Assembly (NCBI GenBank): GCA_012932295.1
Contig: JAAONU010000016.1
Location: 15,912,111-15,976,110 of the forward strand
Reading direction: 5' to 3'
Length of the DNA: 64,000 nt
From: Cyclina sinensis
Taxonomy: Eukaryota; Mollusca; Bivalvia; Venerida; Veneridae
Part shown: piece after piece, positions 36,291-47,155 of the stretch
Layout: each line of letters opens with the position of its first letter
Numbering within the stretch: position 1 is the first letter of the stretch
Program-made: the position numbers and the translations under genes
The notes under the pieces: model-generated
What the model was told of the DNA's origin: nothing
The model's database searches: none
Seen by the model: only the letters and a program-made list of their open reading frames with translations

Positions 36291-38049
36291 AAAGTAACTT
36301 GTTCCAATATATCAATACCCTACCGACAGTGGCATGCGGGGGTTTTGGCGTCAGGACAGTGGCAGTTCTAATTTTTCCAATTGTTAGAAGTATAGTGTGA
36401 CAAAATTGCTTTAATTATTCCTCAAAATATTTGTATTGACATTTGTATTGTTATCTTGCAGAAATGCCTCTGTAGCTTTGTGGTTCTTAAATGTTGGCAC
36501 ATTGAGGAAAAAACCCATTCATTTTTTTTATAGTCCGTTGTGTGTAGTCAAAGGGGCACCAATTCACATTACGGTCATCTTTTTTTTTCGGGGACGATGT
36601 CCCCTTTACCCGTAGCAAATATAATCTTGCTGTCTAAGTAACGCTGTTCAATTTGTTTTTGAAATCCGATTAGACGTATAAATCTGCTCTAGGTTTAAAC
36701 ATTTTACGTTGTCTGACTAGTGCGTAATTCAACATAAAGTGAAAAAAGTCTTATGTTGAAAGGAAATATTAAGGTTTACTCCCACTCTATCAGCACATTC
36801 TAAAGCAGTTTTAAATCTTCGTCAGAAATATCCATACAGAATTGTTCAAAGAAGTGAAAAGGTGGTGTAATAAGTTCTAAAATAATAAATACTTTCGCGC
36901 CTATCTTCACTATCATCTTTGTTTAAAAGCAAACAAACTATAAAACATTACCTAAGTATTCATACATCGACTTATTTATGTTAAAAAATATGTCTGGCAG
37001 GCTTTTACGAAGTCTGTGACTTCATGTCCGATCGAAACTGAAAAGAGAAAAATTCGCCTTTTTTTACTATTATGAATCATGCTCTAGCAGACAAAGATAG
37101 TTTAGTTGTTTGTTTTTGTAAATTGGGCTGTGTTTTTAAAGACCTAATCCTAATGAAAATTAGCAAAATTTACAAATGTTGCCTCTGCTTAGTTGTTAAA
37201 CATTTCATCTACCAATGACTTAACAGTATTTTAATATTAAGATCATTTATAAAGTTGTAATACATAATGAAAGAAGCATTTATTAAATGCCGTTATGCAA
37301 CTAAATTTGAAACCTGTTAATTTTTTTGGGGTTTGATATTTAACCTTTATAAATATTATTACAAAAGCAAATATCTCTTGTAAAAATGTTTGTAATACAG
37401 TAGTGTCGAAATTCAAATACCAGGGTAAAAAATCAGAAACATGTCGGAACCTTGTCATTGTTCGTTGCGATAAATGAACCATGCGTTCTGTTTACAAGTT
37501 GGTACAAATGTGTTTGCGGTACCTTGAAAAGACATTGAAGCCGTTGAAGTTTCACAAAGATGAAAAACTCGGCACTGTTTGTATTATTGACTTTATGAAA
37601 CACTGATTTTTTGTTGACAAAAAGCCAAATCTACAATAACTAACCTATTCTTTCTTTTCACTTATTGCCCCTACTTGCAAAATGGGAAGCATAGTAACAA
37701 AAGATATGTGTCCACTTTCAAACATTTAATCTGTGAAAGGTTTACAAAACATAACGGAACAAAGAACAATTTGAATTTCGATTTGCACGGTAAGAACATG
37801 ATTACAAATACAATGTTTTGAATACAGTACTTTATTTGCAAATCGGCAGTACTCTGCCTATGGCAATACATAATATATGGTGAACACATAAATGTATATA
37901 CATACATTTACAAACAGTACAGTAAAATTGAAAAATGTATACATGGACTGTTAAGTTTTAAAGTTTACATAACATACTATAGATACACGAGAAAAGTCCA
38001 ATATAATGCAAAAAAGTGGCAAAAAGTCAATAAATATAGTAATTATTAT
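36291..38049. other. AT-rich stretch without a recognisable gene
   Basis: I see no protein family, RNA gene or clear repeat here. Minus-strand ORFs at 37243-37482 and 37671-37907 are low-complexity and hydrophobic, without motifs. Confidence 0.4.
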
Positions 38050-38760
38050 TGGACAAGTTAGAGGTTTTCGGAATTTAGTTGCAATATATCTGAGCTTTGA
38101 CGTAAAGCATCTTTCAAATATTTACATATCCGTAGAGTAATTTTTTTCTTGAACTTGACATAATTCGTATAAACTTGTGAATAGAAGGAAATGAGGATGG
38201 TATTTTATATTTCAGTCTTAGATCACGATAAATAGGACAACATAACAGAAAGTGATATTCGTTTTCGATGACATTTTGTGTACATAATTTACATTTTTTT
38301 CATTTCGTTCAACGTTAAAAAATCTACCAGTTTCAGTTTCTAATTTGTCTGAAGATAGCCTAAATCGTGCCATTTGTTTGTACAAAGTTTCATTTCCTAT
38401 AGAATTAAGATAATCCTCGCAACAAAATGTTTCTTTATATTTACAATATAAATCTAGCTTTGACATATTACTAATTGTATCATGCCATGTCTGAACATAT
38501 TGATCACGTAAACGTTGTTTAAAAAGCACGTTATAATTTATATTTTGATTAAAATTATCCAATAGATTAGAAAATCCCATATTATTTATTAAAGAATGAA
38601 TTTTCTTAGCCCAGCAATTTCTGTTATTTTGAAGTTGATCTATATATATATCATACATTTCTGAAAGAGGATGTTTGATTATGTTCACCCAAAATTTTAA
38701 AGATCTTTCTTAACATAAAACAGGTAGGGAAAACCGTCCTAATTCACGATACACTGCAAT
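38050..38760 (-). pseudogene. LINE 3' fragment (RT ORF C-terminus), frameshifted
   Basis: On the minus strand the frame starts near LGRFSLPVLC (about 38740), continues through LRDQYVQTWHD and YLNSIGNETLYKQMARFRLS to GRFFNVERNEK (38690-38300). After a frameshift in an A-run it continues as CKLCTQNVIENEYHFLLCCP, giving the C-x2-C...H-x4-C knuckle typical of the C-terminal end of jockey/CR1-like LINE ORF2 proteins. Another shift leads to ICKYLKDALR. The RT catalytic part is absent (5' truncated). This is a dead copy. Confidence 0.8.
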
Positions 38761-38779
38761 GTTCGGCGTCTGCTTTTTA

Positions 38780-39205
38780 ACACCAGGGGGTCACATGTTT
38801 TACATAGAGTTATATAGTAAATTCTTTAAAAATCTTCTTGTCAGAAACTGCAAGGCCTGGAGCTTAGATATTTGGTATGAGGCATCATCTTGTGGACCTC
38901 TACAAGATTGTTCAAATTATGACCCTGGTGTCAGAAATGACTCCGCCAAGGGCTTACTTGATATACATAGAGTTATATAGGGAAAACTTTAAAAATCTTC
39001 TTGTCAGAAACCACAACACATGGAGCTTAGATATTTGGTATGCAGCATTGTCTAGTAGACCTCTACCAACATTGTTCAAATCATGGCACCTGGGTCAAAA
39101 CTGGCCCCGCCAAAGGGGTCACTTTTTTACATAGAGTTATATAGCAAAAAAACTTTAAAAATCTTCTTGGCACAAACTGCAAGGCCTTGAGCATAGATAT
39201 TTGGT
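38780..39205 (+). repeat. Tandem repeat, about 165-bp unit, about 2.6 copies
   Basis: TTAAAAATCTTCTTG(T/G)CA.AAAC recurs near 38826, 38990 and 39155. Each is followed by GGAGCTTAGATATTTGGTA and preceded by TACATAGAGTTATATAG. Confidence 0.8.
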
Positions 39206-39227
39206 AGTATGCACTGTGACAACAGTG

Positions 39228-39275
39228 GGGTCATCCCCCCCCTCCCCTGGGGATCACTTCCCCCCCCCTCCCCAA
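39228..39275. repeat. C-rich tract
   Basis: Runs of C (CCCCCCCC, TCCCC, CCCCCCCCC, CCCC) lie in about 45 bases. On the minus strand this gives several G-runs. It separates the 165-bp array from the 108-bp array. Confidence 0.8.
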
Positions 39276-39304
39276 AAATTTTTTTTCTCATTTTTTTTAA
39301 AAGT

Positions 39305-39958
39305 TTTTCGCTATGGCAATAAAATTTTGACCATTTGTACAGTTTTTCAAGATGATTTCAAAAAAAACTATTCCTTGACCTATATTTTTGACCTACTGAC
39401 CTAATTTTTGTTTTTTTAGCTACAGCAATGAAATCTGGACCATTTGTACAGTTTTTCGTTTCGATTTCAAAAATGTCATCGAATGACCTATATTTTTGAC
39501 CTACTGACCTACCTTTTGGGTTTTTTTTAGCTAAAGCAATGAAATTTTGGCCATGTGCACAGGTTTTCGTTTCGATTTCAAAAATGTTATCGCATGACCT
39601 ATATTTTTGACCTACTGACCTACTTTTTGTTTTTGGAGCTATGGCAATGAAATTTTGACTGTGTGTACAGTTTTTTGTTCCGATTTAGAAAACATCATAT
39701 CTTGACCTATATTTTTGATCTACGGACCTACTTTTTTGTTTTAAAGCTACGGCAATTGGATTGTGTGTACAGCTTTTCATTTTCAAAAATGTCGTCTCAT
39801 GACCAATATTTTGACCTACTGACCTACTTCTTTGTTTTTGGAGCTATGGCAATGAAATTGCATTGGTCCATTTCTGTGATATGCATCATTACATCCATAA
39901 AAATTTCTTTCATCTTTGAACCCAGGTGAGCGCTTTAGGGCCACTTGCCCTCTTGTTA
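39305..39958 (+). repeat. Tandem array, about 108-bp unit, about 5 copies, with element end motif
   Basis: GCTA(T/C)(G/A)GCAATGAAATT recurs at 39310, 39419, 39530, 39638, 39746 and 39843. Each unit contains TTGACCTATATTTTTGACCT and ACTGACCTA. The block ends at 39927-39956 with GGTGAGCGCTTTAGGGCC...CCCTCTTG, the bivalve end motif also at 32164 and 32882. The 165-bp and 108-bp arrays may thus be internal arrays of one element. Confidence 0.8.
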
Positions 39959-40814
39959 TATATAATATTGCCTACTTGATATGACATGCTAAAATTTTAA
40001 ACATAAGAATATAAGTAGTTTGTATGCAGTCTTTATGCATTCTTCGTCTATTGTTATGATTTTGCTTTATATTCATAATTCAAACTACCATAAGGATATG
40101 TCAGTCAGTATAAAATGACAATCGTCTTCAATATCGCGTGGATTACAATAAATACAATATCACTCTGTACGGGTACCATTTTAACGTATAGATTTCTGAA
40201 CATACTCGGAAAACTGCATATCTATATAAAATATTATCTGGTTGTAATTAATTAATTGTATATATCAGGAATGGTCATTAATAACCAGGACTCTATACAT
40301 GTTACAATCTAATTCGTAATCATGTCAGCTAGTGTTGTAGATTTTGCAATTTGTGACATGAACGTTTCTTCTATAATAGTAAATATGCATATTCATGTCG
40401 GATTGTTGTCCAATTTTATTTCCTTTACAACTAAAACATATATAATAAGGAAAATAATATTAATTCAGTAGATGAAAAAACTGCTTGGGAAAAATGTATT
40501 GAATAATATTCTCAATCTAGGAATATTGATTTATTAGTTTTAGACTTTTTTCTGCTACTAAGAAAATATGCCAAACTATCTGTACGTTAAAGAGACACGA
40601 GAATGCTAACACTGCAAAAATTGTGGATGATTTTAATTGTACCATCATTAGTTCATTTTTTAAATTATATTTTCGAAAAGGTTCTGTATCCTGAGTCTTG
40701 GTCAAAAGGTATTGTTGTTTTTGAATACACAATAAGTCAATAACCCTTCGTAACATGCTATATAACAAAACTGTATAAAAGATCAAGGTGTACTTGAATT
40801 CTAATAAAATAATT

Positions 40815-42560
40815 CTGTCCTGTTCTGTCCTTTTCGTTTCAAGTTTATTGGCAGAATCAACAAAACAATTTGCTTTTGGTCATTAACAAAACACGAATAT
40901 GAAATATGGCAAAAGACCAATTGATACAGAGGGAAAGACATACACACATTTAGACAATAACATGAATTAAAATAGTGTAAAACATAGATTATAATAGTGT
41001 TATAACATAGATTAGAATAGGGTTATAACATATATTAGAATAGTGTTATAACATAGATTATAATAGTGTTATAATATAGATTACAATAGTGTTATAACAT
41101 AGATTAGAATAGAGTTAAAACATAGATTACAATAGTGTTATAACATAGACTAAAATAGTGTTATAACATAGATTATAATAGTGTTATAACATAAATTATA
41201 ATAGTGCTATAACAGAGATTACAACAGTGTTATAACATAAATTATAATAGTGCTATAACATAGATTACAATAGTGTTATAACATAAATTATAATAATGTT
41301 ATAACATAAATTATAATAGTGTTATAACATAGATTACGAAAATGTCATGAATTCCAGAGTATTTCTACGTAATTCAAAAACTTTTTTTGGGGGATAGATT
41401 TAGTCAAATTATACTGTATACTTCTATTTGTAAATGATAGAATAAATTGAACTTGTTTATTGTTGGTCATGATGTATAGCTTAAGTATTTATTACGAATT
41501 AGAGAATATTTTGTCAGCATAATAAAAGGTGATATTCAGATTCAACGACGTTTGCGTTGCACATTTTACAAACCCTATTTGCCCTTTTTATCCCTGTATA
41601 TCTTCCTATCTCAACATCTAGGTTATGAGAACTTAATCTGAAGCACTAAGTTTCTTTTCTGAGGGAGTCGTTTTCCATTTTGTTTAAATATAAATAATCT
41701 TCAAAATAAACGGCAGTTTTAGAATTCTTAAAACTTGTAGAGCTATTGTTAAGAGAACCGCTCCATTATTGTACAAACTGATCTCGTAATCTTGTTTTGA
41801 CAATGAGAAAATAATTCAAATCATTATAGATCTGAAAAAATAGGTGATCAATCATAGAAATTTTACGATTAGCCAAACAATTTCCATCGATATTATTGCA
41901 TTGATCAAATTACATATGGTATGTCGGAGAAGTTTTTGGGTTTTTCTGTAGCCAAGATTTTATAGATCTCTGTTGAGCTAAGACAGATAAAGGAAACCTT
42001 CCCAGTTTACCATACCATTTATATGGCGTTATTGAGTGTTTGCACGAACATCTCATATATGTTTACAAAACCGTACATGAAGCTTGTCTATATCTGTAAA
42101 ATTATATACGCCCCAATCAAATAGTTGCAACTTCATTTTAGTTTTTAGTTTTACTCGGTCAAATGATAAAAGAAGATTGTTAGACGCTTTTAGAGCTTGT
42201 TCAGAAAAAGTCCAAACGGCTCCCGTATGAGTGCCAGAGTATGTGAATTGAATACCTAAGTAGAGAAAATGATCATTATTTCGATTTTTGCACCATTCAT
42301 ATAAAAAAAAATTTTTTAAATACACAAACCTTAATCTTGTTTTTATTAATTTCTAAGCCCTATTTTGAAGAATATGCATAAATCCTGTTTATCTGTGCTT
42401 GTAGGCTGTTTGTATCTGTAGTAAATAATACAATGTCATCAGCAAATAATATCAAGTAGATAGATAATAGTTTTGGATACTTATGTCATAATTTTTTTTT
42501 AAATCTAAATTTGGTATAAAAACATTGATAAATTCTTTAAAAAAAAAATAAAAACAGGGG
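40815..42560 (-). pseudogene. LINE fragment with RT YADD-type box, decayed
   Basis: On the minus strand: LFADDIVLFTT (FADD at 42446-42435), the RT catalytic motif; then HFLYLGIQFTYSGTHTGAVW and VYNFTDIDKLHVRFCKHI (42325-42053), the post-RT region; then a GRF-type block near 41980; then RVCKMCNANVVESEYHLLLC (about 41570-41510), the C-terminal knuckle. Stops and frameshifts separate these blocks. The 3' end carries AATAAA and a GGACAGAACAGGACAG tail at about 40815-40850. It appears to be the same clade as the 38.05-kb copy. A 23-bp minisatellite (40966-41340) sits in its 3' region. Confidence 0.82.
40966..41340. repeat. 23-bp minisatellite, about 16 copies
   Basis: The unit is TTATAACATAGATTATAATA plus GTG, repeated head to tail with variants (GATTACAATAGTG, AAATTATAATAGTG). 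It lies between the LINE C-terminus and its 3' tail. Confidence 0.92.
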
Positions 42561-43380
42561 AGATAATGATTTACCTTATTTTCAAGCACATTATGACGTC
42601 AAAAAATTCTGACACATGTGATTAATTCAATTCCTCTACTGTATATTTTCTGTTGATGCTGTAAGTGCCATGTGTGGTATTTAATGCAATAAACTTTATG
42701 TTGTGTTGTACTGTGTTGTGCTGTGTTGTGATGTGTTGTGTTTTTCTTTACTGTGCTGTACCAACGAACATATTTTTATGTTAGTTTTTAAAATAGTGTT
42801 ATGCTATATATTTTTATTAATTTTATTATTCCTTATTTATTTTATTATTATCTGTTTTTGGACTTGATTGATGAATAAATTTTTGGTTTAAATTTGAAAC
42901 ACATTTCAAATCTATTTTTTGTTCAATTTTGGGCAGATTTTTCTCTTCTAATTCTTGTCCACACCAGTATTTTGAGTTAATCTTCTCTTCTAATTCTTGT
43001 TAACACCAGTATTTTGAGTTAATCTTCCTTATTTCTTTTCATTTTATTGTGAAGATGATTAAGTCAGTGATATTTCCCAATCACACTGTCTCAAGCCAGT
43101 GACATGTAGTTAACGTGCAGGCTAGGTGCTGATAACAGACAAAGAAGTATAAGATGTTTGGTTTCTTAACTTCTTTTAAGTCTAATTCTTTTAAAAACTT
43201 TAACAATTAAGTAATCCAACTTTGATAGGAATTATGTAAGTCTTTCACAGGTCTTCTAGTCCCAAGTCATCACTTTTTAGTCCCACCTCTCTAGAAATAC
43301 AGTTAAACAGTTGGTCAACTAAGGACAACCAATGGACAGTGAGATAACCCCTTAAAAAGATCCCTTTTCCAGCAGGCAGC
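42561..43380. other. AT-rich stretch with a TGTTGTG-type microsatellite
   Basis: 42693-42742 is a degenerate (TGTTGTG.TG)n run. A 35-base segment, TCTTCTAATTCTTGT plus CACCAGTATTTTGAGTTAAT, occurs at about 42953 and again at about 42989. There is no gene. Confidence 0.6.
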
Positions 43381-43455
43381 ATCATTCTGCCTTATACATA
43401 GTATAATATAATTAAATTGCTGGAAAAGAGGAAAAAATCTTTTATCTGTAATAGG
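43381..43455 (+). repeat. 75-bp direct repeat, left copy
   Basis: ATCATTCTGCCTTATACATA begins here and again at 44761, exactly 1380 bases on. The first 30 bases are identical. The copies then differ by a 12-base indel and a few changes through GGAAAAGAGGAAAAAATCTT and AATAGGT. The pair flanks the TIR element at 43807-44731. Confidence 0.85.
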
Positions 43456-43806
43456 TAAGTGATGTTTTCTATGTTCATTTTGATATTTTTCATTATTGTT
43501 ACAGTAATATTTTTATTGTTTTATTTTGGTAAATAAGAAGTCTTTGAAATTTAGTTTAATCATATTCATGACTAGACTTCTAGACTTAACTAGAATTCTT
43601 TTTCATTAAACATAATATCTAAGTAAAAAAGTAGCTTTGAATCTGATAAATTCTATTTATTAGTTTCATTTATTTTTTGACACACTGAATTTGAAAGAAT
43701 GATATTATTTTGTGTAACTTTAATAACAATGTTAAAATATAGATAAGATATAACCAATCTGTTTCAATTTCAAAGTTAGTAATTATTCAAATTTGTTCTA
43801 TTACTA

Positions 43807-44731
43807 TAGACCGTTCCAGAAATTAGTACCTACTTGATTACCTCCCTTGCGTCCGCCATTAAGGGACTGCGCAGATTGAAGCAGTTTTATAATGTGGAGC
43901 TTAGAAAAAGGCCCATTTTCATACCTGTTATGTGATTTTGGAGTTGTATGTTAGAGAAGCAGATACATACGAACAACACGAAGCATTTATTGTCAGTAAG
44001 GATCTATCCCAAGCTCTTTTTACTGAAAAAAGTATATTTGTAAACGATTTTTTGCTGATATCTCAATCTATTGAACTGTTAAATAAAGGTCCTGTGATAT
44101 TCTCCTGTAGATTAATTTTTTTCATTTTATCAAAATTTCACGAAAAACTGCTTTTAAAAAGTACATATCTTTAAAAAAAACTGACCAAAAGGGTACAGTT
44201 ATATAGGTATCATAATAATTTTGTTTTGCTTATTACAAGAAATATCATCAACAATAATGTTTAAATTAAGAAGAAGGAAAGCAAATGTATTATTTTAAAA
44301 TCAGTTTCTTACAAACGTGTAGCTTGCAGCTATTACTTCTTTTTGCATACACAAACTCACATATTATACAGTGCTTTCAATATTATTTGCGTTTTACACA
44401 TATTATATTGTTCCCACAACTCAAGCTTTCACGTTGAACAGTCCAAATTCTTGTTCACAGTCTTTCATGTGTTAAATAATTCAAGTTAACAATGTGTTCA
44501 AGTCAGGAACATAACAAAATAGTAATAATAATAAAATAACAACAAAATGATCTTTATTCTGCAACAAAATTCACGCGATATAAGGCAGTATGTCAACATG
44601 AAATGTGCTAAAGTTATACAGATTTATACGGAACTTAAGCATCATAGCGACATTTAGCAGTCCTTTAATGGCGGACGGTCACGTGATCTTCATAATGGCG
44701 GCGGTCAAATTATCAATTCTGGAACGGTCTA
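43807..44731. mobile_element. Non-autonomous TA-flanked TIR element, 925 bp
   Basis: The termini are TAGACCGTTCCAGAA (left, from 43807) and its inverse (right, to 44731), each followed outward by TA. Subterminal inverted words are GTCCGCCATTAAGGGACTGC (43853-43872) and its near-inverse at about 44659-44679. A TA target duplication suits Tc1/mariner-like elements. The only sizeable ORF, 43932-44174 (80 codons from an alternative start), is not a transposase I recognise, so this is probably a MITE-like derivative. Confidence 0.78.
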
Positions 44732-44760
44732 TATATGTATATTGTATGGATGTTTTTATG

Positions 44761-44834
44761 ATCATTCTGCCTTATACATAGTATAATATAAAAAAGGAAA
44801 AGAGGAAAAAATCTTTCTTATATCTTTAATAGGT
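44761..44834 (+). repeat. 75-bp direct repeat, right copy
   Basis: Second copy of the 43381 segment, lacking the 12-base ATTAAATTGCTG part. It starts 30 bases after the right end of the TA-flanked element. Confidence 0.85.
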
Positions 44835-45540
44835 CATCCCCATTTTTACGTTCCGCCATATGCAATTATTCCCCGAAGCGCAAGCAGAACAATAGCCACA
44901 GCACTACAGATTGTAAATTCGTATTACACAGATTTAAACAGATGATACTTAACAAATCATATTGTATTGTGGTTTTAGTTGCAAAATGATTAAAGGGAAA
45001 GTAGAGGCACTAATTCAACCGACGCCATAATAAAGTTGGTGCATTTGTTGTTAGGTTTTAAAAACTGTATGCATATTGATAGAATATTTACTTACAAGCT
45101 TTTCCTTACCAAAAGTAATCGACCGACCGACAGAACGCGCCATCTTAATCACGTGTTCATTCCGGATATGACGTAATCAACTTAATTGATGTAAAATTAT
45201 TGGAAGAATGCCTATTAATTGCACTAAAAATATGTTAAATAAAATAATTAATGGCTTATTTTCATTTTGAAACAATTAAGCATTCGTGCACATAACATAA
45301 ACTATAATAAACAAGAAATCTCTTTAAAGGGGCTGTGCTCCAGATGACAAAAAAAAGAAAGTTTTCTTGAATTATAAATTTCTTGTAATATTTATGACTA
45401 ATGCTTAAAAAATAACTTACTGACAAAAAATAAGTCAAATAATTACATTGTAAATTGATTTTTTCCCTTTCAAAGTGCTATACCGTAACGCGACGGTATA
45501 ACTATATCGTATAAGATTTGAAGTAAATATTTTTAATATC
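44835..45540. other. Stretch without a recognisable gene
   Basis: 45115-45180 is GC-richer and holds GCGCGCCATCTTAATCACGTG followed by TGACGTAAT, i.e. YY1-like, E-box-like and CRE-like words within 50 bases. It resembles a promoter or the end of a mobile element, but no adjacent exon is visible. Confidence 0.35.
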
Positions 45541-45547
45541 ACATGCG

Positions 45548-45632
45548 GTGATGGTGGTGACAGTAAAAGCGTCGGAAATATTTTGTTAACATTAGGGTCC
45601 AGAGTTCGAATCAGGCTGGAGCGAAAATATTT
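45548..45632 (+). mobile_element. tRNA-Asn-like SINE head
   Basis: GATGGTGGTGACAGTAAAAG (A-box-like), a TTTTGTTAACATTAGG anticodon region with GTT, and GTCCAGAGTTCGAATC (B-box). The stems are degenerate, so this is a SINE head rather than a tRNA gene. Confidence 0.45.
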
Positions 45633-45949
45633 TTTTTTATTGTATTTTGACTTTTATAATCAGTTTTGAAGTAAAATATTATGTTGTTATAATCTCACGG
45701 CATCTAAATATATAATTTATGAAAAAAATTTTTTATGTCAAATCTTGAGTACAGAGTACAGTAAAGATTATAATAATAATTTAAGAAAAATAATCAGCGT
45801 TGTTGTGAATTGTGCTTGTCAACTAGGTACAGTGTACATGCTAGTTAGATGAGGGGCTGTAATTCTAAAATCTATTTGTGCACAAAAGTTCTGTCGATAT
45901 AAGTCGATAGTCATTCTAAACTTACGGTGTCGTTTTGCTGTTACTTCCT

Positions 45950-46385
45950 TTTTATGCCCCTACTACTTTGGTGTGTGTGTAGGGGGCAAATAGATTTGCT
46001 CTTGTCCGTCCTTCCGTCCGCTGTCCCGCTGTCCATACGTAGACAGGTTAGTGTCGCGTGTAACTCCAAACGTATAACTGAACTGCAAGAACCATGAAAC
46101 TTTCTAAGAATAGTTGTCAGCATGTGAACTTATGCACTTGGGGTTTTTTTTGACGCAAATTTATTGGAGATCGGGAGAGTTATGTCCCCTTATTAAGCAA
46201 AAAATAGCATTTTAGACTTGCGTCGCGTTTAGCTCCAAACGTATAATTGCTAGAGCCATGAAACTTCCTAAGAATAGTTGTCAGCATTACGCACCTGGGT
46301 ATTTCGACGCAGATGTTTGGGAGATCAACAGAGTTCAGCCCCCTGATTAAGCAAAAATACCATTTTTAGACTCCTTAATGTTAAG
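45950..46385 (+). repeat. Dispersed bivalve repeat with internal 170-bp duplication
   Basis: It starts TATGCCCCTACTACTTTGGT. GTCGCGT.TA.CTCCAAACGT occurs near 46053 and 46223, each followed by GAGCCATGAAACTT / GAACCATGAAACTT and AAGAATAGTTGTCAGCAT. It has no coding capacity. Confidence 0.65.
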
Positions 46386-47124
46386 GAAAATATTTATTCG
46401 CACCTGTAATTTTACAGGATTTTTGTGACAATACAGCGGAATGTGTGGGTATCCGTGGGACACATCTTAAATATCCCTCGTGTGTGTGTTATTTTTTGTT
46501 TGTTTGTTGTTTTTTTTTGGTTTAGAAAATATAGCTGTTTTCCATACAGACATGTTACGTGCCCAAGTAAGAGCGCATTGATATTGGTACGAAATGTTTT
46601 CTTAGGCAAACAATGGTTTTTAACAAATGAAACAATTGTAAATATTCACTCGCGGCTGCGCTTTCGTTTTCGCAAGTTCGACAAAAGCTGGATTAGACAA
46701 CTACGCCAAAAGTAAATAAAAAGTTAACGCAAGCTGAGAAATACAATCTGGTAGTTCGAACAGAAGCCACATGCCTTTATGGGTATTTCTTCCAAAAAAA
46801 AAAAAAAACGAGTTCAGATACGAAATGGAAGCAACCCTTATCTACCTTGTTCCAAAATTAAAAATTTTAAAATATCAGCTTTCACGTTATAGTTCAACTT
46901 GAATATCACTGATATAAGACCTTTAAGTCCAGGAACTTTGATGGTGTAACAGAAATATTTCTTGTACAAGATTTTTCCCAAACGTACATGCAAATATACA
47001 TTTCCCTTAAGTTTACCAAGTATCAGTATGCATTCGTTTTTTTCCAGTACTTTTCTCAGCGCTTTTATTATTTTTTTTATATAAGATTGTTGCATTTTAC
47101 CAGTATTACAATTCTTATCTACCA

Positions 47125-47155
47125 ATTTAAGAACAGAACAGAACAGAACAGATTC
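47125..47155 (-). repeat. (AACAG)n run, possible LINE 3' tail
   Basis: Four to five copies of GAACA lie beside TTTGTTTAAGACTTGTACAT. On the minus strand this is an end followed by (TCTGT)n, the sort of microsatellite tail seen on the LINE at 40.8 kb. Upstream ORF evidence is lacking. Confidence 0.4.

Noticed and set aside
40966..41340. CRISPR-like array (23-bp repeats)
   Set aside because: Head-to-tail units with no spacers; a minisatellite.
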